Assembly: GCA_905147135.1 (NCBI GenBank)
Contig: LR990048.1
Coordinates: 19,576,563 to 19,640,562 of the forward strand
DNA from: Blastobasis lacticolella
Lineage: Eukaryota; Arthropoda; Insecta; Lepidoptera; Blastobasidae
DNA length: 64,000 bases
Direction of reading: 5' to 3'
The translations under genes and the position numbers were made by a program. Below the pieces are notes generated by a model. It saw only the letters and a program-made list of their open reading frames with translations. It searched no databases and was not told the origin of the DNA. Position 1 is the stretch's first letter. Each line of letters starts with the position of its first letter. Shown here in pieces: positions 1-11,644 of the stretch.

Positions 1-977
1 TGCTGCAGTGTTTTTGTTACCTCCGATGTAAAAATAACTTATTTCATATTAGTAATCTAGATAAGTATAAAAGTATCGATGGCTGACCTTTTGTTTTTCA
101 TTGTAAATTTTGTATGTACTGTACAGTCAGTATCAAAGATGGCAGTTCAGAATAATCTGATACCTAAACAACAAGGTAAATCGACTTAATATCCACGGCG
201 TAAAGTCCTTTTCGGTTTGGACACAATTCAGAACAAACGTCATTATGTTTATAATCAGGCAATATGACAGAATTATGAATATTATTTCATTTGTTAGAGT
301 TGTACTCTATATTTATTCGTAGGCTTTGTTCGAATAGAAATAAATATACGAACCATAGAATTCCTAATTAGAAAGAGTGGGATATACAAAACCGTGGTAG
401 GTTAGTAGCTTAAAGCCCAGTGTACAATCTAAGCCATATTTCCTCTTATTCGGGTAGGTAGAACCAGACATACAGTTTATCCTCCCCGTACCTATACCCC
501 ATTCATACAATACAGGGATCATTTAAAATTGAAACGCGGGCAAAAGCTAAAACTATTTCCACGCGGATGAAGTTGCGGGCAAAATCTAGTCTGTGATAAA
601 GCTGACCAGAAGCACTCAGAAACTTCTCCGAGTTCATTATCTCCCATAACCATCTGTCATGTCGAAATGAATACAAATAGCCTTAACTGTAACCCGAAAA
701 AACTTGGCGTAAAAACCGCGAACATAAAGACGAATGGCTTGAAAACTGTTACGATAAAAAGAGGGTAGTTCAGTTTAGTTGGGAAGAGATTGTTTGAAAG
801 ACGTTGTTCAATGGCCTCCTAAATTGGAAGAGGACGAGAGTTACCCCACAAAAATAATGAAACTGACCAAAAGTTAAATTACCTTCGATCAGCCTAATTT
901 GCTCGTGAAACATTTACGAAGACTGTACCTTTTCTTCGGAGAATCAAATTTGGACTATTAGGATTTTGTGTAGGTAC
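1..977. other. No gene recognised
   Basis: AT-rich sequence without a convincing ORF or familiar repeat. 1056-1467 is similar. Confidence 0.5.
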
Positions 978-1055
978 AGGCAGCTGCAGAGTGACTGGAC
1001 CCCCCAAGCACATATTAAATATATAGTAGGGGGGGTCGGTTCGCCCTGCAGCCGA
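978..1055. repeat. Imperfect inverted repeat with C and G runs
   Basis: GGCAGCTGCAGAGTGACTGG then six C (1000-1005); seven G (1029-1035) then TCGGTTCGCCCTGCAGCC. The middle is AT-rich and nearly self-complementary (ATATTAAATATA). Confidence 0.5.
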
Positions 1056-1467
1056 CAGTACATGTTGTGTTCAATCTGCTACCAACAGCGATAGTGTAGA
1101 AACCGTACCAACTTATTCATGGGTGTTATACAGTACAAAGCCATAACGTCCCTACAAGTTCAAAAGAAAATTTAAAAATTACAGCAACATACAGAGGATT
1201 TGGTGCAAATGAATTTGTTAAAAGAACAGGGACGTTACTTGTTCCTTGCGCCCAAAGAACTTGTCCTTGACTCCCAGGGTATTTTTTTTATAAAAATATT
1301 AATTCATGAATGGTCTAAAACCTTTAAACAACTTCATAGGAATATGATACTTAAGGTGGTCTCGCATTTATGCTTTTGTACTGTATAATGTCTTAGCTTA
1401 GAGGCTGACCAGCTAGGCCCTCCACAAACAAGAATATGGACATTTTAAGACCACACATCCTTGATCA

Positions 1468-1765
1468 TCATATCATGTATAAATGGAGTTTCACGTAAAG
1501 ACCGCGTCCGAAATGCCCACAGTCACATAGTACTCTCCACGTCCGTGACATGGCAGAGAAGCTGCAAGAGTGCCATCTTCGATTGTCACGTCTCGCGCAG
1601 AGCGGTAAATTCGATTCGGAATGTCTCCGCCATGCCGCCTTCGCCTGGCATGGGAAAAAGAGGCCCAAGAAGCTATGGTTTGACATCGTTAGAAGAACAT
1701 AACAAGGTTGCTAAAAACCGAGCGAAGTGGACAAGGAGGAGTAGGAGGAGTTCAAGAGAGGTAGG
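1468..1765 (+). pseudogene. RTE-type LINE ORF2 C-terminal fragment
   Basis: Two frames together give KDRVRN, then STLHVRDMAEKLQECHLRLS, then GKKRPKKLWFDIVRRT, then KNRAKWTRR. This order (DRVRNxxIRG...VRDIADKL...RGRPKKRWxDxV...DRxKWRR) is typical of RTE C termini. The frame changes twice, so it is a dead fragment. Confidence 0.65.
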
Positions 1766-1784
1766 GCATAGCGGGGTATCCCGT

Positions 1785-2092
1785 TTGAATTGGAGCCGCC
1801 CGACTGGGGAAGTACCTCCACCTTACAGAATACCGCAGCTAAACAATACTCTTTTAAATAGTGTTGTGTTTCTGCCGGTGAGTAAGGTTTCCAGAGCTCC
1901 TTGGGGTGGGGATTTGGGGAACCGTGGCTTTGGCAGTGGAGGGATATTTGCCTTTTTGCTGCCAGAGTAACGTGTTATAGAGGTGGGCAACGCATTGGCG
2001 ATAGTCTCGGTGTTGCTAATGTCTATAGGCAGTGGTGACTACTTTCCATCAGGTGGCTTGCTTGCCTGTTTGCCTATCGTATGACATAAAAA
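1785..2092 (+). mobile_element. LINE 3' end (CR1-like layout)
   Basis: GGAGCCGCCCGACTGGGGAA, CCTTACAGAATACCGCAGCT, GTGAGTAAGGTTTCCAGAGC, then GGGCAACGCATTGGCGATAG and GACTACTTTCCATCAGG with a ten-A tail at 2087-2098. Related copies are at 43636 and 50075. Confidence 0.6.
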
Positions 2093-2245
2093 AAAAAGGA
2101 GGGACGCGAGCGCACAATTGGGATTGACGCCAGGATGATGATGATTTTAGACCCGCCTGCCAAACGTGGAGATGATAACAAAACCATCCACATGGAGGAG
2201 GCTCAAGCCTTGTAGTGATTGTGTTCTTGTATTGCAGCAATAGCA
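2093..2245 (+). mobile_element. RTE-related 3' tail
   Basis: GGGATTGACGCCAGGATGAT with GAT repeats, then CCCGCCTGCCAAACGTGGAG, like the RTE-type tails at 43330 and 57520. Confidence 0.45.
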
Positions 2246-2690
2246 CTTAAGTTCTATATTTAGTCCCATTCATAAAATTCACAAAGAAATTGGACCTTGG
2301 ACTCGACCTCAGTGCTTTGATTTGATGAATGAATGCGTAAACAGTCGACAAACATAAAGCACGAAGTGCGTGAGCGGAACACTGTAACTTAGTTAAAGAA
2401 TTTACTACATTTACTACTACTATGCCTCTTTGGGGTCAGTACTTTTTGCTAAGTCTTGAATGAAAGGTTAAGTTTCTTGAAAGTCATTTTCTTGTATTAG
2501 CATTCGTAGAGTAGGCGAATAAGAAAAGCTAGTATGTTTAGAGTACGTTTCTGAGGGTTCGTGCCAAAATCTTTACGATATGTATATCTGTGTTTCAGTT
2601 TCGAACTCCTTGTGTCTCACACATTTCTCTTTCACCCTTCCAACTTCCTTCAAATATGTAGCGAAGTTCAGCATTCCTAAAAGTATGGTA
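2246..2690. other. No feature recognised
   Basis: AT-rich, many stops in all frames. 2926-3394 is likewise empty apart from a 22-bp tandem duplication at 3018-3061 (GCATTTAACGTTTTGTTG). Confidence 0.5.
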
Positions 2691-2925
2691 ATAATATAAA
2701 TAAATAAATATGCTTGTACACTTCACACAGCGCCATCTGGCCCCAAAGTATGCAAAGCTTATGTTATGGGTGCTATAGATAATTGATAAACTACTTATAT
2801 ACTTTTAAATACATATATAAATTAAAATTCATCATTTAAATTTCTGCTCGGCCGGGAACGAACCCGGACCTCTGCGTGGCAGACCGGCATGTCAACCAAC
2901 TAAAGCACTCAAATCGAAAAAAACT
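2691..2925 (-). mobile_element. SINE-G (tRNA-Gly-like head), full length
   Basis: On the minus strand the head reads GAGTGCTTTAGTTGGTTGAC, CTGCCACGCAGAGG and box B GGTTCGTTCCC, a tRNA-Gly(GCC)-like pattern. The body ends GGCCAGATGGCGCTGTGTGA and a (TTTA)n tail sits at 2696-2711. Other copies lie at 26628, 33518, 35352, 44697 and 59377. Confidence 0.7.
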
Positions 2926-3394
2926 GTGTTATTAGAATGAAGCAGTAATGAACGTTAGTCTTGACATTGAATCAACATATGTAGCATCCCAGCGACAGGA
3001 AATGGTGGCACTATTAAATGCATTTAACGTTTTGTTGAAACGCATTTAATGTTTTGTTCCACCAAATGAATGCTAGCTCTTGGCAGTAATTAAAACGAGT
3101 AGACATATTACGATTAGAGCTACTGTAAAATATGGCTTCCTGGTATGCTGGTAGATAACGTTATTTAGCTAGTCAGTTATTCGTCCCTAGTGAATGAAAT
3201 TTTCACTTATAAACTAATAAAAAAATTGTATAATGTTAAACGTTTGCGATGCAAGGCCTTTTATGGAAACCAGTGACGGCGTGAGACCTCATAGTAGTGC
3301 TGGGATTGGTGAATTTTGCATGATGTAATGTGGAACTAAAAGTTGTCTATGTTTAAATATCTACTCATCTGCGTTATTTAGTTTTAAATCAATC

Positions 3395-3535
3395 AAATCT
3401 TATCAGCCGGAAGACGCCCACTACTGGGCATAGGCCTCCCCCAGAGATCTCCACAAAGGCCGGTCTTCTGCCTTCCGCATCCAGCTGGAACCTGCGATCT
3501 TTACCAGGTTTACGGTCCACCTAGCGGGACGCATG
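3395..3535 (-). mobile_element. RTE-type 3' end
   Basis: ACGCCCACTACTGGGCATAG, GCCTCCCCCAGAGATCTCCA, CTTTACCAGGTTTACGGTCC: a common short 3' fragment in minus orientation. Others are at 11985, 25205 and 30845. Confidence 0.6.
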
Positions 3536-4249
3536 TTTTAAATGCTGTACTGAAATTTCCTTAAAAGTATTAATAATAAATTCAAACATCAATTCCTGAC
3601 AAAAAAGAAATGCATGCCAATGTTTACACTTGCAAACTCATACATGTACACCCTAAGCGACCTAAATTAATGAAATCATCACGTTTTCTTGGTGTTTGAC
3701 GAAGAAAACCTGATGATTCTTTCCCCACTGGTCACCGTACTCTTACCATGATCAGTGAAAACAGACATCAAATTCAGATTCATTAATTGCCCTAAGTGAA
3801 TACAAGTACATTTATATAGCAGTAAATACAGCCAAAAATGCGCATTCATTTTGAGTTTGTCATATAAAATAAAGTATTGAAACAATAAAAATAACAAGAA
3901 CAAGAAAAAAACCCAAAAAACCGATCCATGCACGAGATATACTCACACTCATCCAGCTATTTGAGAACACCAACATTAGTCATTAATTAAACGTCAAAAT
4001 ATTACTAAATACACTATCCTCTTGCATTTCCAACCATTCTCCTTCAAGCGGGTCAATCGAATGTGGACTGGCCAGTGTAGTCGGTCAGAAATAGACCGAA
4101 CGTGAAGATGGATTGCACTGCAGTAATACTAGTTCAGAATGCAAATAAAATGGAATAGGCAAAGGTCAGTTATGGGGCAGTTGAATGCTTTATTCGCGTT
4201 GGTTAACATTTTTGCGTGGGTTTGTTAGCTTGTATGTCGAATTACGATG
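3536..4249. other. No feature recognised
   Basis: AT-rich, no repeat or gene recognised. The same holds for 4606-5261, apart from a low-complexity AATAAAAATAAGAAG stretch. Confidence 0.5.
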
Positions 4250-4605
4250 TATGAGAGCAGTGGCTTATTGTAATGGGCCGACTCGTAAGCTATAGGTATC
4301 GAATTCAATCTCCGATGCCGCTATGTACTTATAACTTTTCTGAGTTACGTACCTACATTTGTTGAACACTAATGCTCTTATTATGGGGGACAACATCGTG
4401 ATAAAACCTGCTCATTCAGGCGACTGAATTTGTAACTATGATAAAATCTGGTCAGGTTCCTTCGTTAATAGGGCTACGGAGGTCAGATGGCAGTCGCTTC
4501 ACTGTAATTACCTAATGTTCCAAATCCTGGATCATGGTCCAGACGGATCCCGGGATCTCGCGCGCGAGATCACAACCGGTATATTGACGCTGATTATTAT
4601 TGTTG
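4250..4605 (+). mobile_element. SINE-W, near full length
   Basis: Head GGGCCGACTCGTAAGCTATA with a box B remnant (TATCGAATTCAATC), then TTTTCTGAGTTACGTACC, AACATCGTGATAAAACCTGC, GTCAGATGGCAGTCGCTTCA, CCTGGATCATGGTC and the perfect palindrome GATCTCGCGCGCGAGATC (4554-4571), ending CGCTGATTATTATTG. Confidence 0.7.
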
Positions 4606-5261
4606 AGGTGAAATGTCTTTAAAAACACACTGAGTACCAAGATAAAAACTGGTTCGTAACGAAAAGGTTTATCGTCTTTCCTTAACAATTGCAAAACTTA
4701 GAAACATGAATCTAGTGCTATTGTTTAGCGTGCCTATACATATAGTCAGCTCACTGTTTTGACCTAGAATTTGTGTCGCGGTGGGTGGTGGTTTTTGCGT
4801 GTATTTTATAGTTTATTAGTTCGTCTATAACAATCGATCCATATAAAAATAGGTGTAATTTTGCTAATAAAAATAAGAAGAAAGTGAGTATTCCAATGTC
4901 CAGGGCGAGGTGGTTTCGATAGGTTCGACCGTTTCACGGTAAATAATGACCAACGACCGTGTTTTCCAACACCCGATTTTTATTGATCGTGCCTCAGTAT
5001 TATGATTGGTATGTGTTACAAATATGTTGAACCAACTGTTTTATTCCGTCCATTTATAGTTCTAAAAACAGACGTCAAACTAAATGAGTAGTCGCGTAAA
5101 CTATTTTCGGTATTCAAACAAGCAAACGTGCCGGCTTATTTTTAACTAGCCGCTTACGGCACGCTAACTCGGTGTTTTCAACAAATAAGGTCGTGAATTG
5201 TGTGGCATTTATGGGTAGTTCAGAATAACAATGAATGAGTTATTACTACAAAAAACTCCTC

Positions 5262-5478
5262 AATCATCCACGATTTGGCAGATCAGGTAACTACAGTAGA
5301 GCGACTGCCGTCTGACCTCCTCTAATTCGGTCAGGTTCCCCTGTTAACAGGATCACGTCCTGTTAACAGAGGAACCTGGTTAAATTGGATCATGGTTATG
5401 CATTCAGTCGCCTGAATGTGCAGATTTTATCACGATGTTTTACCTCGCCGTAAGAGCATCGATTAGTGTTAAACTAAT
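5262..5478 (-). mobile_element. SINE-W with internal inverted duplication
   Basis: Body only (GCGACTGCCGTCTGACCTCC, CACGATGTTTTACC, GTAAGAGCATCGATTAGTG). Two 21-bp arms at 5332-5352 and 5358-5378 form a near-perfect foldback not present in other copies. Confidence 0.7.
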
Positions 5479-5832
5479 GTAAACTGAAAAAAAGGTCACC
5501 TGGTAACTTTCACTTACTTGTCGGGCTTGCTAGAAGTTAGGCCACTGACGTCACCACCGCAGTATATTCAACTATTTCAGAAAAAGCAGTAACTGATGCG
5601 GACTTATTTATTTTTTCACCTGGTACTTAAGCGAGTGATCTTAGTAGGTAGGCACTTGATTGAAATTGATATTCAGTGCATTCTGCTATTCTGTTGTTGT
5701 TGGTTATTAGTATTTTATAAAATATTTTGAGTTTCGGTATGTGAATACTAGTAGGTAGAATTGTATTTGTAGCATGTATGTGTAATGTTGTTATAAATTT
5801 TTAGGCACCGCCTGCAATTTATATTACTAGTT

Positions 5833-5925
5833 TTCGGGGTAGACTGGTAGATAAAGCTACAAAGCTTTAAGTCCACCTTTGTACTATTTTGTGCATAAAG
5901 TATTAATAAATAAATAAATAATGAA
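5833..5925 (+). mobile_element. LINE 3' end
   Basis: TTTTCGGGGTAGACTGGTAG, GCTTTAAGTCCACCTTTGTA, then AATAAATAAATAAATAATG. Same family as 16262-16350. Confidence 0.5.
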
Positions 5926-6035
5926 ATTGTCCAGTACTTCAGAAAATGCTCCTGTGCAATTTCTGGTTTATGAAGGTAATAGGTATAGGTCTGCCACTAC
6001 GATATCCGTCGCCTTCTGCGATAACCGTCAATAGA

Positions 6036-6325
6036 GTGTTCAGGTGTTTCGCCCCGGTCTAGTTCAAGCCGAAACGCCTGTGTATTAAAATTATTATTTA
6101 TTCTCAGGCCGTTTGGGTCCGCAGTTAAACATTCTATTAAAAAAATTTCCCGACTGTCCCGACAATTTTGAAGGACATTTTTAACTGCGGGCCCAAACGT
6201 CTGAGGAAAATTATTACTTGCATAACCGAGAGTCGTTTCTAAAACCAGCGGGACCATTCAGATGGGGAGTGTTCAGGCATTTCGGCACGGTTTGGCCATG
6301 GGCCGAAACGCCTGAACCTTAATTA
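6036..6325. repeat. Cluster of palindromes
   Basis: A central inverted repeat (6103-6128 and 6180-6205, CTCAGGCCGTTTGGGTCCGC against CTCAGACGTTTGGGCCCGC) is flanked by two direct copies of a hairpin: 6041-6080 (CAGGTGTTTCG...CGAAACGCCTG) and 6272-6316 (TTCAGGCATTTCGGC...GCCGAAACGCCTGAA). Confidence 0.7.
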
Positions 6326-7034
6326 AAATGTTGGTGTTATGCATGGCCAGCCACTGGACATCACTGCTAGTAGATTAAGGTTGACATTGAATAATTTATT
6401 TTGACTTGGTATTTCTATTATTTTTTCACTTGACATCTAGTTTGACATCAGAATAAGTGTGAAATGAGTAATTGGAATTTTATATAATTTTATGAATGTG
6501 AATCTGATGACATCAGAAAATTATCTACTAACATAGCATAGTAAATATTGTTCTTTTACTAACAAATTATGGAAGAATTATTCTGAAATAAATGGGTTGA
6601 ATTTGAATATGATATATTCGGACATCACACGAACAAAAATCGTTGTACGAAACAGACAGACGAATGATGAAACAGAAGTTTACACGGACGTATCCCTCCC
6701 TTGATTTTGAAATTAAAAAAATAATTTAAAAGTATTTACTGATTCTGTGTGTTACATTTATTAACAGTGCCTGGTTTTGGTAAGGCCACTGCCTATGCTC
6801 CAGATTACCAGCTTCATTATTAAAAAATATATTTGATAAAATTTTATTTTGACGATTTTGATTTTGTCTGCCCGCGTATCGTGCGAAAGGCGGAATCTAC
6901 GGTACCGGCGGAAGGCATGCCTACCTTAATATGTATGCCTTGTGTCACAAAAAAGAAAACTCCTGAAATCGTGCTCATGCAATCCAGGCCGCCCATGAGA
7001 TGAAGAAGAGTACAACATGGAGTTCTTCAAGAAA
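6326..7034. other. Mostly unrecognised; possible LINE tail
   Basis: GAAATAAATGGGTTGAATTT near 6583 resembles the end of a LINE. Nothing else is supported. Confidence 0.35.
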
Positions 7035-7172
7035 GGGGTTAAAAGGTTTTTACAGAGTCGGCAAAGCGTGGGTGATGCCCCTGGTATTGCAAACGTCCAT
7101 AGCCTGCGGTGACTGCTTACCATCAGGCAGGCCGTAAGTTTGTTTGCCAACTTAGTTGTATAAAAAAAGGCC
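7035..7172 (+). mobile_element. LINE 3' end
   Basis: CGGCAAAGCGTGGGTGATG, CCCCTGGTATTGCAAACGTC, GGTGACTGCTTACCATCAGG, tail ATAAAAAAAGG. This is the same general end type as LINE-A but a different family. Confidence 0.55.
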
Positions 7173-7866
7173 GGTCACCCAGAGGCAATCACAATAAACA
7201 TGATCGCTACAAAAACTGTAATAACATGCAATAAAAGTGACGCCCAGGCAGTCAATTGCGGGTAATGTCTTTTGCGATACTATTGACGACGCAACGTGAT
7301 GAGCAATATCATTTTATGGTGGTGTGTAACATTTTAACGTTGTAGTTTATAAAACAATCTTGTTTAGGGCCTATTCGGTCGAATGTGGAATCGAGAACTA
7401 CGGTACTAACATCCTGACAAGCCTGGTCATGAATAGTAATCGTGGTTCCGTATACTGTGAGGGCGCCGTACGTTATCCTACGTCATCGGGTACAAGAAAA
7501 TATCCACTTTTGGTCGTACACAAAACGTTGGTCTGCCCGAGCACAACATATTTTTTTTTTTTTATTGACCTAAACTTCGACTTTTCGTAGCAATAGTATT
7601 TACATATATGCTCCTGTGTGGATTCTATAAGTAAACGAAACTGCCAGTCTAGCCATCATTGACAGCTCCGCTTGCGTAATGCGTGTATGGTAGAAAATTG
7701 ACAAGTCGAAGTGCGACTATTTCTACCAACATCTACATTGACTCTGATTGTGTAAGATCATCCGCCAATCCGGCTCCTTTGTACACCGAAAGTACGTGAA
7801 TTGTCTATGGACCAAGAATTTGTACCACAAACCGCTTATGTCTAATAACGTTAGCTTATGTCAGAT

Positions 7867-8098
7867 AAAATGAAATGAAATGAAATGAAAATATTTATTT
7901 GCTTTGCATAAAAATTTACAATTTAAATAAATTCGACTAGTGTCGACCATCAGAAACAAAAAATAAAAAACTTATTATACAAAACAAAATGGTCCATGGC
8001 TCAGCTATGGCTGCCAGTAAGACCGACAGCCGCTGTTATTCTGCCATGGCCAAATATTATCCTAGCCCAACCACAGACTGCTTAGGCTAGGACAACAG
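7867..8098 (-). mobile_element. LINE 3' end with 21-bp target-site duplication
   Basis: A minus-oriented insertion whose 3' tail is the (TGAAA)n run at 7867-7890. It is flanked by TAACGTTAGCTTATGTCAGA (7846-7866) and TAACGTTAGCTTATGTCAAA (8099-8119), 21 bp each with one mismatch. The body (GTCCTAGCCTAAGCAGTCTG on minus) is not assigned to a family. Confidence 0.8.
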
Positions 8099-8386
8099 TA
8101 ACGTTAGCTTATGTCAAATCCCATACATTTTTTCTACCACAAACGATTGTAGATTAACGAAACCTCTTGGCTAAGGCCGCTGGTCTGTCTCATATCGTCA
8201 GCCACATTATAGTCACCAAAAAAGTGAGTTTTTCTCTCCTAATCGTCTACTAAAGCTAGAAAGTTGAATTTCTCTAGTACTCGATGACGTAGCCGTAGCG
8301 TAGGGTCTTCACAGTCTACGACCTCATATGTCTGCCAAGAGTTTCAAGCTGTTGCTGTTAAGTAGTTGCTATGATGTAAATTTTCA

Positions 8387-8418
8387 GACAGACCATAAAA
8401 AAAGTTTTATGGTCTGTC
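8387..8418. repeat. Perfect 14-bp hairpin
   Basis: GACAGACCATAAAA, loop AAAG, TTTTATGGTCTGTC. Confidence 0.7.
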
Positions 8419-8609
8419 AGGAGGTCAGTAAGGACTACTTTTGCTTATAGGTTTTATGCATTCAGGGGTTGTCGCCTTTATAACAGTACTAATAGAAAAT
8501 TATCTCTTCACGCTTTATAAGAAAAGAATGTAAAGCACGAGTAACAAACTGGCTTATGCTACTAGACTACGAGAAAACTGAACAACTGCTGATGATAGTA
8601 GGGTAATAA

Positions 8610-8667
8610 CACAACACAAACACACACACACACACACATACACATACATACACACACACACACACAA
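8610..8667 (+). repeat. (CA)n microsatellite
   Basis: CA repeats with TACATACATA interruptions. Confidence 0.9.
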
Positions 8668-8754
8668 TCACGTCAAGTAATAGTTGGGACAGTAGATTGG
8701 ACCTTTTAGTACTTTTACCTATTATCTAAATACTTCTTTGCCGTCAAAATATGA

Positions 8755-8922
8755 TGGATTTGAGAGGAAGAGCCAGGAGACCCTTCACACAGGATTACCT
8801 AGTTTGGGCTCCTGTCTCTCACTCGCATATGTAATTTTGTAACCAATGCATGAAGAAATGTATATTGTGTGGTTGAGAGAAAATAAAATACTTATTATTA
8901 TTATTATTATTATTATAAATGT
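8755..8922 (+). mobile_element. LINE 3' end with (TTA)n tail
   Basis: GAGCCAGGAGACCCTTCACA, CAGGATTACC, GGGCTCCTGTCTCTCACTCG, then GAGAAAATAAAATACTTATTA repeats. Layout as at 39247 and 39945. Confidence 0.6.
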
Positions 8923-9239
8923 ACGAGATGATTTCTAAAACACTCCGCAATAGTGCCGCATCTCACATACCTTCTTAGGTCACGCTTTGAAGAAAACATA
9001 TAGGGAATGAGATTCTTCTTGATGAACATGAATAATAAAGCAGGTATAATTTCGGGCCTTATAAGCGGTATAAGATATTTCTTTGCATAGCGATGCTAAT
9101 ATGACGTGTCGTGCCGTTGTCCTGAAGCGGCCGTTGACCGTGGAAACAATACGCGCGGATTCCTATAGAAAGAATGAAGGTCAAAAAACCTTGCTGATTT
9201 GTTTCCATAATCATTTTGGCTTCTATCCAGCACTATGCC

Positions 9240-9592
9240 ATCGGAAACCATGCCTTTAGCATCAACCCCTACTGGGCATCTTGGCCCGGTCGTGCTCACG
9301 CGCACGAGGGCCCGGGGTCCGCCTTGACCCTGATCCAGGATTTGGCACATCAGGCAATTACAGAGGAACGCCTGGCATCAGACCTCCGTGACCTTAACAG
9401 GGGAACCTGACCAGATTGGATCATGGTCACACATTCAGTCGTCTGAATGTGCAGGATTCATCACGATGTTTTCCCTCAGCGTAAGAGCGTAACACCGAAA
9501 AGAGTCTTGGTTGATGGCGGCACTGGGAATCGAACCAGGTACCTCGGGACCCTAGTCGGACCCCGTAACCATTAGGCTACAGCCGCTCCTAG
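9240..9592 (-). mobile_element. SINE-W, full length with clear tRNA head
   Basis: On minus the head reads GGCTGTAGCCTAATGGTTAC (box A), GGGGTCCGACTAGGGTCCC, box B GGTTCGATTCCC and AGTGCCGCC. Body follows to GCTCACGCGCACGAGGGCC. The best reference copy in the window. Confidence 0.75.
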
Positions 9593-9784
9593 CATCAACC
9601 CCTATTACTAATGAATATAAAAGGCGCCAGTCTACGACCCTAATAGACAATGTGGTTTCTTTGGCGAAGTGCCAACACTACGATATCCAAAATGCCTTGC
9701 CAAATCCTCGTCACAAGGGAGCCAGATAGTTGCGAATGGTTAAGATCATAACGTATCAGATTACTTTATTTATTTTTGAAATTT

Positions 9785-9930
9785 CGTAAAGTAAAACACG
9801 TTTATTCCACTAAGACAGACGGTACAAGATTCAAATATATTCATGGGAAAAAAAAAGAAAACATAGACACATAAATCGACAGAAAAAAGATACACTCTAA
9901 TCTCGTTGTAAAGAGTGTAATGTAATTTTT
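9785..9930 (-). mobile_element. Repeat shared with 19633-19800
   Basis: CGTAAAGTAAAACACGTTTA, AAGACAGACGGTACAA, GATACACTCTAATCTCGTTG match 19633-19800 in order. Likely a LINE 3' end in minus orientation; the family is not recognised. Confidence 0.5.
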
Positions 9931-9995
9931 TTATTTCAATGCGGTTTTCAACAATAAATAGCACTCTATATATTGTTAAAAACAATATTCAAGTG

Positions 9996-10066
9996 GAAGG
10001 TTTATAAGCAAGAAAAAAAGGGTAGGTGGGTTACGCGAACGAAGCCGCGCCGGGTCCACTAGTATA
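9996..10066 (-). repeat. ACTAG repeat, 5' part
   Basis: GGAAGGTTTATAAGCAAGAA, TTACGCGAACGAAGCCGCGC, CGGGTCCACTAGTAT. Confidence 0.5.
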
Positions 10067-11644
10067 GTAAAAATTAAAGTCGTTTTCAGTGTCTGTCTGC
10101 TGTGTCAAAAATATTAAAAACCACCAAAAGGTTTCGCTGAAAGTGTATTTTTTGGCCGAAGGTTGCTAAAGCCGAAGCTTCACTCTGTCACAAATAAATA
10201 CGATGCCGAAATTAGCCGTTGTGCAATTTCTCTATTACAACTTTGCCCATTTGCCGGCCAACGAACCACTGTCTCTAAGAACCAAGGACTAGAAGGACCC
10301 TAATAAAATGAGATATGTGGCTGCGATATATGAGCATAAGGGCCTATCAGACTTTGTTACGGATATTGGGGAGATAGCGCGAAGACGTGAAGGCCTGCCT
10401 TATTTCTGGGCTTTGATTAATGTATAGGGATGACTTTGAAAGGTCGTTAGACGAAAAGCCGGAAAGGCTTGCGGGAGATTCTATGAGTGTAGCAGCGGAC
10501 GGCCTGTGGTTAATATCAAATATGGTGCCTTTTGGGATAGATTTGATAGGCGTGAGTATGCAGTCATACCTGGGAACCACAGTTATAGATTAGTTGTCAA
10601 CTGGTTATAGGAACGCAACAAGATAACATTGTGTTTGGGCTCTTTCTGGTCTTGATAAGTTATACTATGCTTTGTCTAAAATAGGATGATAATTTTGACA
10701 GCTCACTAATTGTCGGTCTTTGGTGCACGCCCATGAAGTTTCGTGTTTGATATCGGTAAAATGTACTACGGATAATATCGTACTTCATAGACAGGCGTGA
10801 AGTGAAGACTTTAGTGAAGTGCCACGAATAACGAAAAACAACAGACAATCGAAAATCGGTATTCAAATAAAATAATCGAACATTTAAAATTAATATTTAG
10901 ATAATTAAATTATTTTTTGCAACTATAACTCTTATTCCTTGTTTGGATTTCACCCTAAGAGACCTTTTACAACAATTATTTCGACTCGCGCGTATTCTAC
11001 GGAATAGATTGACTGACTAAATAAAAATACGCACGTGTCGAAATCGTCGTTGTGGAAGGGTTTTTAATGTCGTATTAAAAAATTATTAATTCAAGAAAAA
11101 AAAAATTAGTTAATTTTGTATAACACGTACTGAATAACCATGCAACTATCGATTCCAAGTTCTATGAGAATGATAATCGATAATCGAATAGATTCATTAA
11201 CGATTTTACACAACCCCATCCCTACTGTGAATTGTCAAAATTATCATCCTATATTTGACAAGGTATATCTTACGCGCGATAAAATATGTTTTTTTTTTTG
11301 GTTGATTTGAGAACTTAATAGTTTGATTCGATGCTGATTAACATAGAACGTCTCCTTTGGGTCTTTAAGTGTCGACTCCCAACGCGTGCCTTGGCAATCG
11401 ACATGCGTGATTGGGTGGGACGAATCAATCCGTCCAGCTGGGTTTAAAGGCTCGTAAATAGCTTCCAGTTTCAATCACGAATACGAATTCGCGTTACGCC
11501 AGAGAAATGGCTGGCATTCCCGCGGCGACAGTCGCGGTTTAGGGCGCCTTTAATAGAATCAACTGCCTGTTTACTACCCTCGATTATTCTCAGTGACTAC
11601 TGTCGAAGTTTAGCATGTTTTGATTTCTTTTCATGATACACGGC
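10067..11644. other. No gene recognised
   Basis: 1.6 kb with short open stretches only and no motif I can name. TTTTTTTTTT and AT runs occur near 11090 and 11290. Confidence 0.5.

Noticed and set aside
1461..1970. 169-codon open stretch as a host gene
   Set aside because: Its translation follows two shifted frames of an RTE C terminus and then a LINE 3' end; the open frame is accidental.
2848..2925. tRNA-Gly gene
   Set aside because: Acceptor and anticodon arms are degraded and it is fused to the SINE-G body seen in five other copies.
9512..9592. tRNA gene (box A and box B present on minus)
   Set aside because: It is the head of SINE-W; the same head occurs at many places joined to the same body, and the stems are not all paired.
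10347..10866. Two minus-strand ORFs as exons
   Set aside because: No domain, no convincing splice sites, composition like surrounding non-coding DNA.
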